Of a stretch of 64,000 nucleotides of DNA, positions 34,543 through 43,051 are shown in pieces. Every line of letters starts with the position of its first letter. Positions within the stretch are counted from its first letter, which is position 1. Where the stretch lies: NCBI RefSeq assembly GCF_014205055.1, contig NZ_JACHMS010000001.1:6014001-6078000 (forward strand), read 5' to 3'. This DNA comes from Streptomyces luteogriseus. Its GTDB lineage: Bacteria > Actinomycetota > Actinomycetes > Streptomycetales > Streptomycetaceae. The notes beneath the pieces are model-generated. The model made no database searches. It had not been told where the DNA came from and was given only the letters and a program-made list of their open reading frames with translations. A program made the position numbers and the translations under genes.

Positions 34543-35412
34543 ATGGACTACTGCGACCCGTGCCGACGGCACCTCAACGGCGCCCTTGCCTGCCCGGGGT
34601 GCGGCACCTCGGCCGAAACGCTGCGCAGGCGCGGGCCGGAGTACGGCGGGTACGACGCCGCCGTGGCCGGGCACCCCGGCGCCGGGCCGGAAAGCCCGGC
34701 GGAGCCGGACGCCATCGACTACGGGCGCGACGGCTACGCCGGGTACGAGGATGCCTACGACGACCCTCATGCCGATGCCGATGCCGATGCCGATGCCGAT
34801 GCCGATTTCGATGCCGACGGTGATGACGACGGCGAGTACCCGGGGCGCGCCGCCCGACGGCGTGGCCGCGGGCGCGGTCCGGCCGCCGACGGCCAGGGTG
34901 GGGCGAGCCGACGGGACCGCAAGGCCGCGGCACACCGCCGGCGGCGGCGCCGGACCCTGTTCGTGGCGGCCGGGTTCGTGCTGGCCGCCGGTGGCCTGAG
35001 CCTCGCGGAACTCGGCATGGACGCTCCCGACCCGACGCCGAAACCGGCCGCGGCCGGGGGCGAGTCGGCGGACGGCGACGCCTCGGTCGAGGCGGGGAGG
35101 ACGGGCTCCGGTCCGGACGGAAAGGGTGCCGGGCCTGACGGCGCGTCACCGTCCGCCTCGCCCACCACGTCTGATACTCCGTCCGCTTCGGAATCCCCGA
35201 AGGACGAGAAGTCGGAGTCCCCGAAGAGCGACGAACCGACGAAGGATCCCGAGTCGGCGACGGGAGGCGCCCCCAGCCGCCCGGCGTCCGGCCCCACGGC
35301 CGCCCCGCCCGCCCCGGAGCCGGCCCCGACCTCGGGTCCGACCACGCAGGCCCCTGAACCGGAACCGTCCGCGTCCGAGCCGTGCAAGCGGTTCCTGTGG
35401 TGGTGCACCTAG
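34543..35412 (+). CDS. SCO2400-type membrane protein with N-terminal zinc-ribbon-like motif
   Basis: 289 aa. The start MDYCDPCRRHLNGALACPGC carries CxxC...CxxC, a likely zinc ribbon, as in the SCO2400 family of streptomycetes. An acidic HADADADADADADFDADGD stretch and an Arg-rich segment follow, then one membrane span (TLFVAAGFVLAAGGLSLAEL, about residue 140). The Pro/Ser/Lys-rich outer part ends CKRFLWWCT. Function unknown. TAATCT at 34528-34533 sits 9 nt before the ATG with no Shine-Dalgarno, so the mRNA is probably leaderless. Divergent from the dehydratase operon. Confidence 0.85.
   Translation: MDYCDPCRRHLNGALACPGCGTSAETLRRRGPEYGGYDAAVAGHPGAGPESPAEPDAIDYGRDGYAGYEDAYDDPHADADADADADADFDADGDDDGEYPGRAARRRGRGRGPAADGQGGASRRDRKAAAHRRRRRRTLFVAAGFVLAAGGLSLAELGMDAPDPTPKPAAAGGESADGDASVEAGRTGSGPDGKGAGPDGASPSASPTTSDTPSASESPKDEKSESPKSDEPTKDPESATGGAPSRPASGPTAAPPAPEPAPTSGPTTQAPEPEPSASEPCKRFLWWCT
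34771..34806 (+). repeat. Six tandem GCCGAT hexamers in the SCO2400-type gene
   Basis: Six exact copies of GCCGAT encode alternating Ala-Asp; flanking units are degenerate. In-frame slippage would change the length of the acidic stretch. Confidence 0.9.
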
Positions 35413-35504
35413 GGCCCGCTCGGGCAGGGCGGCCCTCCGGCATGTGTGCGGCCGGGGCGGCGGCCAGGTGCTCGCACCGCCAACAGACATGCGCTCGGAT
35501 AGAG

Positions 35505-35640
35505 TTGAAGCGAACTCGAAACTTGCCGGCGAGCCCGCAGACCGACGCAGTCGGGTAGGCCGCATGGGGAGGTCCCCTGGATGGGGGGCCTGACCTGTGT
35601 TTCGAGCCTCCTCGGATGAGGGGGCTCAGCCGGCCGAATC
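35505..35640 (+). ncRNA. Possible structured RNA in a 332-bp gene-free stretch
   Basis: Between 35413 and 35744 no gene is visible. Here two long-range helices can form: CTCGAAAC (35515-35522) with GTTTCGAG (35599-35606), and GCCGGCGAGCCC (35525-35536) with GGGCTCAGCCGGC (35622-35634, one bulged A). They interleave, so they form a pseudoknot or exclude each other. Local hairpins sit inside (CCGAC-GCA-GTCGG at 35542-35554; GGGG-AGGT-CCCC at 35566-35577). I could not match it to RNase P RNA, tmRNA, SRP RNA or a known riboswitch. No plus-strand gene follows closely. Confidence 0.4.
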
Positions 35641-35702
35641 GCACGGAAAAGGTCAGCCCTGACGGGACCTTCACAAGTCGCTTCGCGTGCTCTGAACGCG
35701 CG

Positions 35703-35738
35703 GGTGCCCCGGAAGCCACGACGGCTCTCCGGGGCACC
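35703..35738. terminator. Strong hairpin terminator
   Basis: GGTGCCCCGG pairs perfectly with CCGGGGCACC, with an inner AGCC/GGCT stem. It lies 6 bp past the stop of the minus-strand gene at 35745 and could also end a plus-strand transcript from the structured region. Confidence 0.75.
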
Positions 35739-35744
35739 GATGCG

Positions 35745-35978
35745 CTAACCGGCAGGGGCCAGCCGGAACAGACGAGGCACCCCCGGACCGAACAGCACGC
35801 CGTGCGGGGCGGCGGTGGTCTCGACCCAGAACATGCCGGTGTCGGCCTTCAGGAAGTCCGTGAGCTCCTGCATCTGGTTGTCATCCGTGTCGCCGTCCTC
35901 CGGCGGCTCGTAGTCGCCCAGACGGACGACCCGCTGCCACTCGTCCCCGACCCACGCCTCGATGTGTAAGAGCTGCAT
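35745..35978 (-). CDS. Small hypothetical protein
   Basis: 77 aa from ATG 35978 (MQLLHIEAWVGDEWQRVVRL). Soluble and acidic in the middle (PPEDGDTDDNQMQELTDFL), ending with LFGPGVPRLFRLAPAG. No recognised domain. The ribosome-binding site is weak, and the frame stays open 13 codons further to 36017 through a Cys-containing stretch. It is followed by a strong hairpin, which supports a real transcription unit. Confidence 0.6.
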   Translation of the reverse strand: MQLLHIEAWVGDEWQRVVRLGDYEPPEDGDTDDNQMQELTDFLKADTGMFWVETTAAPHGVLFGPGVPRLFRLAPAG

Positions 35979-36175
35979 GGCGTACAAGTTCCCACAACCG
36001 TGGCACGCCAGGGGCACTTACGGGTGAGGGAACCACCCCTGCGGTGCCGGCTGTCATCGGAGAGGCCGGCACCGGCCGCGTCCCGCGGAACGCCGGGTGG
36101 ACGGCCCGGCGTACGGGCACGTGCGCAACGCCCCGTACGCGGTCCGGACCACCCGCTCCGCCGAGGCGGCCTGCC

Positions 36176-36625
36176 TCAGCCCAGCATCCGCCGCAGCGTG
36201 TCCCGCAAGGCCACCCGTTCCCCCTCGGAGAGCCCCGCCAGGGGCTCGCGGGCGAATCGGAGCGACTCCCGCAGGCTCCGGGCCACCCGGCGTCCCTCCT
36301 CAGTCGCAGCCGCCACCTTCACCCGGCGGTCGGCGGGGTCCGGACGGCGCTCGACCAGCCCCCGCGCCTCCAGCCGGTCCACGATCCCCGTCACATTGGA
36401 CGGCTCGCACTTCAGCTGCTGGGCCAGCCTCCGCATCGGCAGCGGTTCGAGGCACAGCAGGCTGAGCAGCCGCGCCTGCGCGCCGGTCAGGGCGTGCTCC
36501 GCCGCTCCCGACTCGTAGTCCTCGTGGAACCGCGCCACGACCTCCCCGATCAGCTCGACGACCTCGACGGTCAGCGGATCAGGGCGGTTGGTCATCTCTT
36601 GGGGCGTCGGTGTGGTGGAGGCCAT
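36176..36625 (-). CDS. MarR family transcriptional regulator
   Basis: 149 aa. The winged helix-turn-helix covers about residues 45-110 (LTGAQARLLSLLCLEPLPMR, CEPSNVTGIVDRLEARGLVE, ADRRVKVAAATEEG). Divergent from the NADP-dependent oxidoreductase, with two perfect palindromes between the two genes. Such pairs usually respond to phenolic or electrophilic compounds that the reductase removes. The initiation codon may instead be the ATG at residue 11. Confidence 0.92.
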   Translation of the reverse strand: MASTTPTPQEMTNRPDPLTVEVVELIGEVVARFHEDYESGAAEHALTGAQARLLSLLCLEPLPMRRLAQQLKCEPSNVTGIVDRLEARGLVERRPDPADRRVKVAAATEEGRRVARSLRESLRFAREPLAGLSEGERVALRDTLRRMLG

Positions 36626-36654
36626 GCCATCGAGGGTACCCGGTTATTTGACAA

Positions 36655-36694
36655 CCTGAAATTTTCAGGAGCATGGTTGTTTCAGGTACTGAAA
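36655..36694. promoter_or_regulatory. Two MarR operator candidates
   Basis: CCTGAAATTTTCAGG (36655-36669) and TTTCAGGTACTGAAA (36680-36694) are both perfect palindromes sharing the TTTCAG half-site, 25 nt apart start to start. A TTGACA -35-like box lies just upstream at 36648-36653. Confidence 0.75.
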
Positions 36695-36727
36695 CATCCG
36701 CATCGAGCCAGTGAGGTAAGGCGCACC

Positions 36728-37750
36728 ATGACCGACACCCCCACCCTCCCCGCCGTCAGCCGCGAGTGGCACCTGGCGAGCCGTCCCGTCGGCTGGCCGA
36801 AGCCCGAGGACTTCTCCTTCGTCGAGGCGGAGGTCCCGCAGCCGGGTGAGGGGCAGGTCCTCGTCCGGAACAAGTACCTCTCCGTGGACCCGTACATGCG
36901 GGGCCGCATGAGCGACGCCAAGTCCTACGTCGCCCCCTTCGAGCTCGGCAAGGTCATGCAGGGCGGTGCCGTCGGCGAGGTCGTGGCCTCGAACGCCGAG
37001 GGGCTGTCCGTCGGGGACCACGTACTGCACTTCTTCGGATGGCGCGAGTACGCGGTCGTCGGCGCGAAGAGCGCCGTCAAGGTGGACCCGGACGCCGCGC
37101 CGCTGTCGACGTACCTCGGTGTGCTGGGCATGACCGGCCTCACGGCCTACGCGGGCCTGCTGCGCACCGCCGCCTTCAAGGAGGGCGACACCGTCTTCGT
37201 GTCCGGCGCCGCCGGAGCCGTGGGCGGCCAGGTCGGGCAGATCGCCCGGCTGAAGGGCGCCTCGCGCGTCATCGGCTCCGCCGGGTCGGACGAGAAGGTG
37301 AAGCTCCTCAAGGAGGAGTACGGCTTCGACGCCGCCTTCAACTACAAGGACGGGCCCGTAGCCCAGCAGCTGCGCGCCGCCGCCCCCGACGGCATCGACG
37401 TCTACTTCGACAACGTCGGCGGTGACCACCTGGAGGCGGCCATCGGCTCCCTCAACGAGGGCGGCCGGATCGCCGTCTGCGGCATGATCTCCGTCTACAA
37501 CAACACCGAGCCCGCCCCGGGCCCGAAGAACCTCGCCCGTCTGATCGCGACCCGCGGCCGCATCGAGGGCTTCCTGGTCGGCGACCACTACGACCTGCAG
37601 CCGCAGTTCGTGCAGGAAGTCGCCCCCTGGGTCGCCTCCGGCGAGCTGAAGTACCGCGAGACCGTCGTCGAGGGCATCGAGAACAACCTGGAGGCCTTCC
37701 TCGGGGTCCTGCGCGGCGACAACACCGGGAAGATGATCGTCAAGCTCTGA
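36728..37750 (+). CDS. NADP-dependent oxidoreductase, leukotriene B4 dehydrogenase-like
   Basis: 340 aa, zinc-free MDR family (alkenal/one reductase, YncB/CurA type). SVDPYMRGRMSD near residue 55 is the family hallmark, followed by VFVSGAAGAVGGQVGQIARL for NADP binding and DVYFDNVGGDHLEAAI. It reduces alpha,beta-unsaturated carbonyls with NADPH. The ATG at 36728 follows AAGG. Probably repressed by the adjacent MarR protein through the palindromes at 36655-36694. Confidence 0.92.
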   Translation: MTDTPTLPAVSREWHLASRPVGWPKPEDFSFVEAEVPQPGEGQVLVRNKYLSVDPYMRGRMSDAKSYVAPFELGKVMQGGAVGEVVASNAEGLSVGDHVLHFFGWREYAVVGAKSAVKVDPDAAPLSTYLGVLGMTGLTAYAGLLRTAAFKEGDTVFVSGAAGAVGGQVGQIARLKGASRVIGSAGSDEKVKLLKEEYGFDAAFNYKDGPVAQQLRAAAPDGIDVYFDNVGGDHLEAAIGSLNEGGRIAVCGMISVYNNTEPAPGPKNLARLIATRGRIEGFLVGDHYDLQPQFVQEVAPWVASGELKYRETVVEGIENNLEAFLGVLRGDNTGKMIVKL

Positions 37751-37846
37751 CATCTTCCTTCAGGATTCCGGCATGCGGTAACTTGTTTCCGAATCCGTCC
37801 CGGCCCGGGCGCGAGCCGCGGCGGACGGCCTAAGGAACACAACCGC

Positions 37847-38266
37847 ATGCCGATCCAGCAGTCCGACGTCCTGTACACCGCCGTCGCCACCGCAGAGAAC
37901 GGGCGCGACGGCCGGGTCGCCACCGACGACGGCAGGCTCGACGTCGTCGTCAACCCGCCGAAGGAGATGGGCGGGAGCGGCGCCGGCACCAACCCGGAGC
38001 AGCTCTTCGCCGCCGGATACAGCGCCTGCTTCCAGGGCGCTCTCGGTGTCGTCGCCCGTCAGGAGGGGGCGGACCTCACCGGTTCGACCGTGACCGCCAA
38101 GGTCGGCCTCGGCAAGAACGGGGACGGCTTCGGGATCATCGTCGAGATCTCGGCCGACATCCCCGAGGTCGACCGGGGCACCGCGCGGTCGCTGATCGAG
38201 AAGGCTCACGAGGTGTGCCCGTACTCGAAGGCGACCCGCGGCAACATCACCGTGACGCTGGTCTGA
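37847..38266 (+). CDS. ohr: Organic hydroperoxide resistance protein
   Basis: 139 aa, OsmC/Ohr family. The two redox cysteines are visible in GYSACFQGAL (about residue 61) and HEVCPYSKATRGN (about residue 125), the order expected for Ohr. It reduces organic and fatty acid hydroperoxides using lipoylated partners. It follows the oxidoreductase by 96 bp, so it may have its own promoter, yet the pair fits a shared electrophile/peroxide defence under MarR-type control. A 16-bp hairpin ends it. Confidence 0.95.
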   Translation: MPIQQSDVLYTAVATAENGRDGRVATDDGRLDVVVNPPKEMGGSGAGTNPEQLFAAGYSACFQGALGVVARQEGADLTGSTVTAKVGLGKNGDGFGIIVEISADIPEVDRGTARSLIEKAHEVCPYSKATRGNITVTLV

Positions 38267-38283
38267 CCACGGTCGTTGCACAC

Positions 38284-38322
38284 GCGGAGGCCGCACCCCT
38301 GGACGTGGGGTGCGGCCTCCGC
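38284..38322. terminator. Hairpin terminator after ohr
   Basis: Perfect 16-bp stem GCGGAGGCCGCACCCC with its complement and a 7-nt loop, no T-tract. It lies between the convergent ohr and serine hydrolase genes. Confidence 0.8.
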
Positions 38323-38360
38323 CCGTGCCCGGGCCAGGGGGCCGGCGCCCCGCCCGCCCC

Positions 38361-39506
38361 TCAGAGAGCCAGCGCCGCCGCGTGCACCGCCCGCGCCAGC
38401 CGGTCGTTCTCCGGGGCCGCCCCGCCCGGGAAGGCGAACCGGCGGCGCGTGTAGCCGTAGGCGAGGCCGCTCCAGGGGTCCGCGAAGGCCTGGGAGCCGC
38501 CCGCGCCGCTGTGCCCGATCGTCCCGGCACCGAGGAACGGGTGCCACGTGTCAGCCGTCATCTGGAAGCCGAGGCCGAACGACTTGTGGGCCCGGGCCAC
38601 CAGGTCGTAGCCGGCCGAGTGGAACTGCCCGAACTCCGCCACCGTGTCCGGCTTCAGCAGCGCCGGCTGCTCACCCACCACGCTGATCGCCGCCGCGTAC
38701 ATCCCCGCCAGACCCCGCGCGGACGCCACCCCGCCCACCGACGCCGGGCCCTTCGCCCGGATCAACGGCATGTTCGGGAGGGAGGCGAGGTCGGTCGGCT
38801 CCGCCGCGTTGCGATTGAACGCGATCGAGGCGAGCGAGTGCGGGCCGGTGGGCATGGCGTCGAGGACGGCCTGCTGCTCGGGGGTGGGGGCCATCGGCTG
38901 GGTGGTGCGGAAGCGCGGTTCCTCGGGCGCGGGCAGCCCCAGGTGGAAGTCCAGTCCGTACGGAGTCCTGATCCTCTCCTGGTAGACGTCCTGGAGCGTG
39001 CGGCCCGTCGCGCGGCGCACGACCTCGCCGGCCAGGGCACCGGCGCCCAGCGCGTGATAGCCGAACGCCGTGCCCGGACGCCAGAACGGCCGCTGGTCGG
39101 CGAGCCGCTCGGCGAGCTGGCGGTCGTCGGCCAGCTCGGCGAGCGTGAACCCGGTGTCCGTGCCGACCACGCCGGCCCGGTGCGCCAGCAGATCCCGCAG
39201 GGTCAGGGCGCCCTTGCCCTCGGCCGCGAACTCCGGCCAGTAGTACGTCACTTTGCGGTCCAGTTCGAGCGTGCCGTCCTGGACGAGCAGAGCCACGACC
39301 AGGTAGGCGGCGCCCTTGGTGGACGAGAACACGCCGTAGAGGGCGTCCGCGCCGGTCCCCGCCCACAGGTCGACGACCTTCCGGCCGTGGACGTAGGCGC
39401 ACAGCTGTCCCTCGTAGTCGGTTCGCTCCCCGGCGACGAACGCGGCGAACTCCTCGCGCACCGCCTCGAAGCCGTCCGCCACGGTGCCGTGGATCTCCTG
39501 CGTCAT
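38361..39506 (-). CDS. Beta-lactamase-family serine hydrolase (esterase-like)
   Basis: 381 aa, no signal peptide. The SxxK motif is SSTKG (about residue 88); the second motif position reads YHALG, as in EstB-like esterases. LGAGTIGHSGAGGSQAFADP near the C-terminus fills the third-motif region. These class C-like proteins are usually esterases or peptidases rather than resistance enzymes. Its ATG overlaps the stop of the carboxypeptidase gene by 4 bp, so the two are co-translated. Confidence 0.88.
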   Translation of the reverse strand: MTQEIHGTVADGFEAVREEFAAFVAGERTDYEGQLCAYVHGRKVVDLWAGTGADALYGVFSSTKGAAYLVVALLVQDGTLELDRKVTYYWPEFAAEGKGALTLRDLLAHRAGVVGTDTGFTLAELADDRQLAERLADQRPFWRPGTAFGYHALGAGALAGEVVRRATGRTLQDVYQERIRTPYGLDFHLGLPAPEEPRFRTTQPMAPTPEQQAVLDAMPTGPHSLASIAFNRNAAEPTDLASLPNMPLIRAKGPASVGGVASARGLAGMYAAAISVVGEQPALLKPDTVAEFGQFHSAGYDLVARAHKSFGLGFQMTADTWHPFLGAGTIGHSGAGGSQAFADPWSGLAYGYTRRRFAFPGGAAPENDRLARAVHAAALAL

Positions 39507-42070
39507 CCGCTCTCCTTGACTGAAGCGCTGTGTGCCACTGTGAACAATGCCCTCGCCACCTGCGGGAATTCACCCTTGGGGTGGTCCCGGAAGAGTGGTT
39601 CGGTGCCGAAGAGGACCGTGTTGCCCCCGCTGACGACCGAGGCCTGCCCGGCGGCAGCGGCGGGACCGCCGGTGCCGTCCCGCAGCGGCCGCCAGTGCCC
39701 GGAGACCAGCGGGTTCCCGGTCGCGTACGACTGCTCCACGCGGACGCCGGGGCCCGGGTCGGTGAACCAGAGCGGGGCGTAGACGAAGCCGTGGTCCGGT
39801 GCGTCGCGCGTGATGCCGCCCGTGTTGGTCACCTTCACCACACCGTTCGCGTCCGCGTTGCCCTCCACCGGCTTGACGGCCAGCCGCCCCGTCGCCGCGT
39901 TCAGATCCGCTCCCGTCGCGCCCCGGCCGACCAGGCCGTGCCCGTCCAGGAAGGTGTCCAGGGCTCGCCGGGCAGGGGCGGTCAGGGCCGCGTGCTCCAG
40001 ACCAGCGGACACGAACAGCACGTCCGTGCCGGACCAGTCGAAGCCCGCGTTCAGGACGGCCGTCGAGACCGGTGTGACGTCGAAGTCCATCTCCCGCAGG
40101 GCGAACAGCTCACCCGGCGTGACGGCGGCGGCGATCCGCAGGCGGTGCAGCGGTGCCGTGCCGGTCTGCCGCGTGGCCGTGAAGGAGACGTCGTGGTCGC
40201 GGGCGGCCGTGCGTGCCGCGCGTCGGGCCGACGCCGGGACGACGACGCCGCCGTCCGCCGCCCGCCGGACCGGGACGCCCTGCCGGAGCAGGGAGTTGAG
40301 GGCGGCGATCTCGCGCGGGTCGGTCAGGGGCAGCGACAGATCGCCGTGCGCGGGCACGCGGGCGACCGGCGCGGCCTCGCCGATCGCGCGCAGCGGCGCA
40401 CCCCGCAGGCTGCCCGACGGCACCCGCTCGACGGTGGCGCCCCACAGCCGGCCCAGGCTCCAGCCGGAGATGTCGTACATCACCGAGACCGTGCCGCTGA
40501 TGTCCCGGCCGTCGGCCAGCAGCACGTTCGCCATGCCGCGCTTGGGCTGATGCATGTCGACGACGTACGAGCCCCCGGGGTAGGTCCGTCCGGCGAGCCG
40601 GAAGGGGCGGGTGGCGCGGGTGACGCGGACGTCGTTCGCGATGAGGTGATCGACCAGACGGGCGGCGGCGGGCCCCGAGCGCTGGGTGCTGGCGCCGCCC
40701 GGGGGGATGACGTAGGCGCGCGGGAACCTGGTCGTGTAGACGTCCTCCGGGCCGATGCCGGGAACGCCCGGGACCGTCTCCGGTGACACCGGCACCTGGG
40801 CGGCGCCCGTAGCACCGCGGCGGAAGACCTCGATCTGGTCGGTGATCAGCGTGCCGCGGTGCTCGCGGACATGGGTCAGGGTCGCGCGGATCGCCGCCCC
40901 CGCCACGGCCGTGTTGATCGCCGAGCGGCGGCGCAGCTCCGTGACCGGCAGATCGTCGTACTCCTCGTTGTTCACCGCGAGCGGGATCTCCACCGTGTGG
41001 GCGGCCACCGTGCCGTGGAAGGCCGCGTACTGCGGGGTGAAGATCGGCGGCCAGTCGTCCCAGCCCTCCTCCTGGTCGCGGAACGGGATCTGGGCCGCCT
41101 CCACACCGTCCTTCGCGGGCGTGTAGCCGAGGGCGTTGACCGCAGACTCCATGCCGAGGGCGTTGGCGTAGGTGTTCTTCAGGAAGAGGTCGTACTCGTA
41201 GTTCTCGCCGTGCGGGGGAGTGGTGGGCTCGATGAGGGTGCCGTTGACGTAGCCGTGCAGGTCGAGCAGGACGGCCGGCTGCGTGCCTAGTTCGATCTGC
41301 CGCATCGCCCGCGTCTCGGGCTGGGAGGCGGTGACGAAGTCCCGGTTCAGGTCGAAACCGTTGGCGTTCGCGCGGGTCCCGGCGATCCGGCCGTCCGGGT
41401 TGGCCGTGATGTTGAAGTACAGGCGGCTGTGCGCGAGGAGGTCCCTGGTCTTCGCGTCCTTCGCCGTCGCGAGCCGCTCGATGGTCTTCAGGGAGGCGTC
41501 CGTGCCCTCCCACTCGTTGCCGTGGATGTTGTTGTTGACGAAGACCGGGGTCTTGTAGGCGCGCTTGATCTCACGGGACGTGGCCGCAGCCGCGGGGGCG
41601 TCCCGGATCAGCTCGCGCATCCGCTCCTGGGCGCGGGCCTGCCGGAGGGTCTCCGGCGCGGTGACGGTGACGAGGTAGAGGCGGTGGCCGCCGGCCGAGC
41701 GGCCCGTCACCTCCACGCTCACCCGGTCGCCCAGACGCTGTAACGCGTTCAGCTTCGGCGCGATCGCGTGGTACGGCGTGAGGCCCAGCTTCAGGGACGT
41801 GTCGGCGGGGTTCCGCGGATCGGGGGAGAGGAGCAGGCGGCGGGGGTAGGCGCGGGTGGTGGTGCCGGTGGTGACGTCCGCGGTCAACGCGCGTCGCGTC
41901 GCGCTCGCGGGAGCCTGCGCCGCGCGGTCGTCCACGGCGGAGCCCTCACGGGTGACGGGCCTCGGGTCCGCGCCCGCGGCGCCGGGGGCGAGCAGGAGGG
42001 AACCCGCCGTGGCCAGGGCCAGGGCGGTGATCAGTACAGGTCTCGCAGGAACGCTTCTCGTGGTGCGCAC
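39503..42070 (-). CDS. Secreted M14 zinc carboxypeptidase
   Basis: 855 aa. A Sec signal peptide (LITALALATAGSLLLAPGAAGA) is followed by an M14 domain: zinc ligands His and Glu in NNIHGNEWEG (about residue 180) and a third His likely in LLDLHGYVNG. FNITANPDGRIAGTRANANG is also characteristic of the family. Several hundred further residues form beta-rich C-terminal regions of unknown role. GTG 42070 is preceded by GGAGGAGG. First gene of an operon with the serine hydrolase. Confidence 0.9.
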   Translation of the reverse strand: MRTTRSVPARPVLITALALATAGSLLLAPGAAGADPRPVTREGSAVDDRAAQAPASATRRALTADVTTGTTTRAYPRRLLLSPDPRNPADTSLKLGLTPYHAIAPKLNALQRLGDRVSVEVTGRSAGGHRLYLVTVTAPETLRQARAQERMRELIRDAPAAAATSREIKRAYKTPVFVNNNIHGNEWEGTDASLKTIERLATAKDAKTRDLLAHSRLYFNITANPDGRIAGTRANANGFDLNRDFVTASQPETRAMRQIELGTQPAVLLDLHGYVNGTLIEPTTPPHGENYEYDLFLKNTYANALGMESAVNALGYTPAKDGVEAAQIPFRDQEEGWDDWPPIFTPQYAAFHGTVAAHTVEIPLAVNNEEYDDLPVTELRRRSAINTAVAGAAIRATLTHVREHRGTLITDQIEVFRRGATGAAQVPVSPETVPGVPGIGPEDVYTTRFPRAYVIPPGGASTQRSGPAAARLVDHLIANDVRVTRATRPFRLAGRTYPGGSYVVDMHQPKRGMANVLLADGRDISGTVSVMYDISGWSLGRLWGATVERVPSGSLRGAPLRAIGEAAPVARVPAHGDLSLPLTDPREIAALNSLLRQGVPVRRAADGGVVVPASARRAARTAARDHDVSFTATRQTGTAPLHRLRIAAAVTPGELFALREMDFDVTPVSTAVLNAGFDWSGTDVLFVSAGLEHAALTAPARRALDTFLDGHGLVGRGATGADLNAATGRLAVKPVEGNADANGVVKVTNTGGITRDAPDHGFVYAPLWFTDPGPGVRVEQSYATGNPLVSGHWRPLRDGTGGPAAAAGQASVVSGGNTVLFGTEPLFRDHPKGEFPQVARALFTVAHSASVKESG

Positions 42071-42223
42071 GCGTGCCTCCTCCGGGGCTTCCTGAGATCG
42101 GTACGGCGAGGTGTACCGCTTCGACTCAACCGCAACAAGGCCGCCTTGGTGTCACCGGAGCCCCGTACGGCCCTGCCGGGGGTGTGCCGGGGGTGTCCCG
42201 GCCTGCCCGGATAGGCTTTCCCC

Positions 42224-43051
42224 ATGCGCGATCTAGGGGCGGGTTTCCAGTACCTCCTGAAGGGCCAGCGATGGGTGGCCCGGCACGGCAGGCAGTACGG
42301 CTTCGGGCTGCTCCCGGGCCTGATCACCCTCGTCCTGTACGCGGCGGCGCTCGTCGCGCTGGCGCTGTGGGGCGAGGACGCCGTGGGCTGGGCGACGCCC
42401 TTCGCCGACGACTGGACGAGCCCGTGGCGCGGCCTCTTCCGCGGCTTCCTGACCGCCGTGCTGTTCGCTCTCGCCCTGCTCCTCGCCGTCGTGACGTTCA
42501 CCGCGGTGACCCTGCTCATCGGGCAGCCCTTCTACGAGAACCTCTCCGAGAAGGTCGACCGGGACGTGTCCCCGGACGGGCACGCCCCCGAGTCGGGGCT
42601 GCCGCTCTGGCGCGAGCTGTGGATCTCCGGCCGGGACAGCCTGCGGATCGTGGTGCGGGCCGCCCTGTGGGGGGTGCTGTTGTTCGGGTGCGGCTTCATC
42701 CCGGTGGTCGGGCAGACGGCCGTCCCGGTGATCGGGTTCTTCGTCACCGGGTTCTTCCTCACCGAGGAACTGACCGCGGTCGCCCTCCAGCGCCGCAGCG
42801 TCGAACTGCGCACCCGCCTCACCCTGCTGCGCTCCCGCAAGACCCTCGTCTGGGGTTTCGGCACACCGCTCGCCGTGGCCTTCCTGGTGCCGTTCGTCGC
42901 GGTGTTCCTGATGCCGGGCGCGGTCGCGGGCGCCACCCTCATGGCACGTGACCTGCTGGGCGAGGAGATCCAGGAGGGTGACGGGGACGGCGACCAGGCC
43001 GCTACGACGCTTCCGCAGCCACCCGCAGGATCGCCTTCACCTGGGCGATGA
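42224..43051 (+). CDS. EI24/CysZ-like membrane protein
   Basis: 275 aa with about five hydrophobic segments (LLPGLITLVLYAAALVALAL, TAVLFALALLLAVVTFTAVT and later VLLFGCGFIPVVG, VIGFFVTGFFL, AVAFLVPFVAVFLMPG). Matches the EI24 family, which includes sulfate-uptake protein CysZ in Gram-negatives; the actinobacterial role is unproven. TAGGCT at 42212-42217 is 6 nt from the ATG and there is no Shine-Dalgarno, so translation is likely leaderless. Its 3' end overlaps the convergent C15-like gene by 50 bp. Confidence 0.85.
   Translation: MRDLGAGFQYLLKGQRWVARHGRQYGFGLLPGLITLVLYAAALVALALWGEDAVGWATPFADDWTSPWRGLFRGFLTAVLFALALLLAVVTFTAVTLLIGQPFYENLSEKVDRDVSPDGHAPESGLPLWRELWISGRDSLRIVVRAALWGVLLFGCGFIPVVGQTAVPVIGFFVTGFFLTEELTAVALQRRSVELRTRLTLLRSRKTLVWGFGTPLAVAFLVPFVAVFLMPGAVAGATLMARDLLGEEIQEGDGDGDQAATTLPQPPAGSPSPGR

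Noticed and set aside
35413..35744. RNase P RNA, tmRNA, SRP RNA or a classical riboswitch
   Set aside because: None of the conserved cores I know for these RNAs is present, and no plus-strand gene follows for a riboswitch to control.
36044..36727. Upstream extension of the NADP oxidoreductase frame
   Set aside because: It crosses the MarR gene antisense and both operator palindromes. ATG 36728 has a ribosome-binding site and the family N-terminus.
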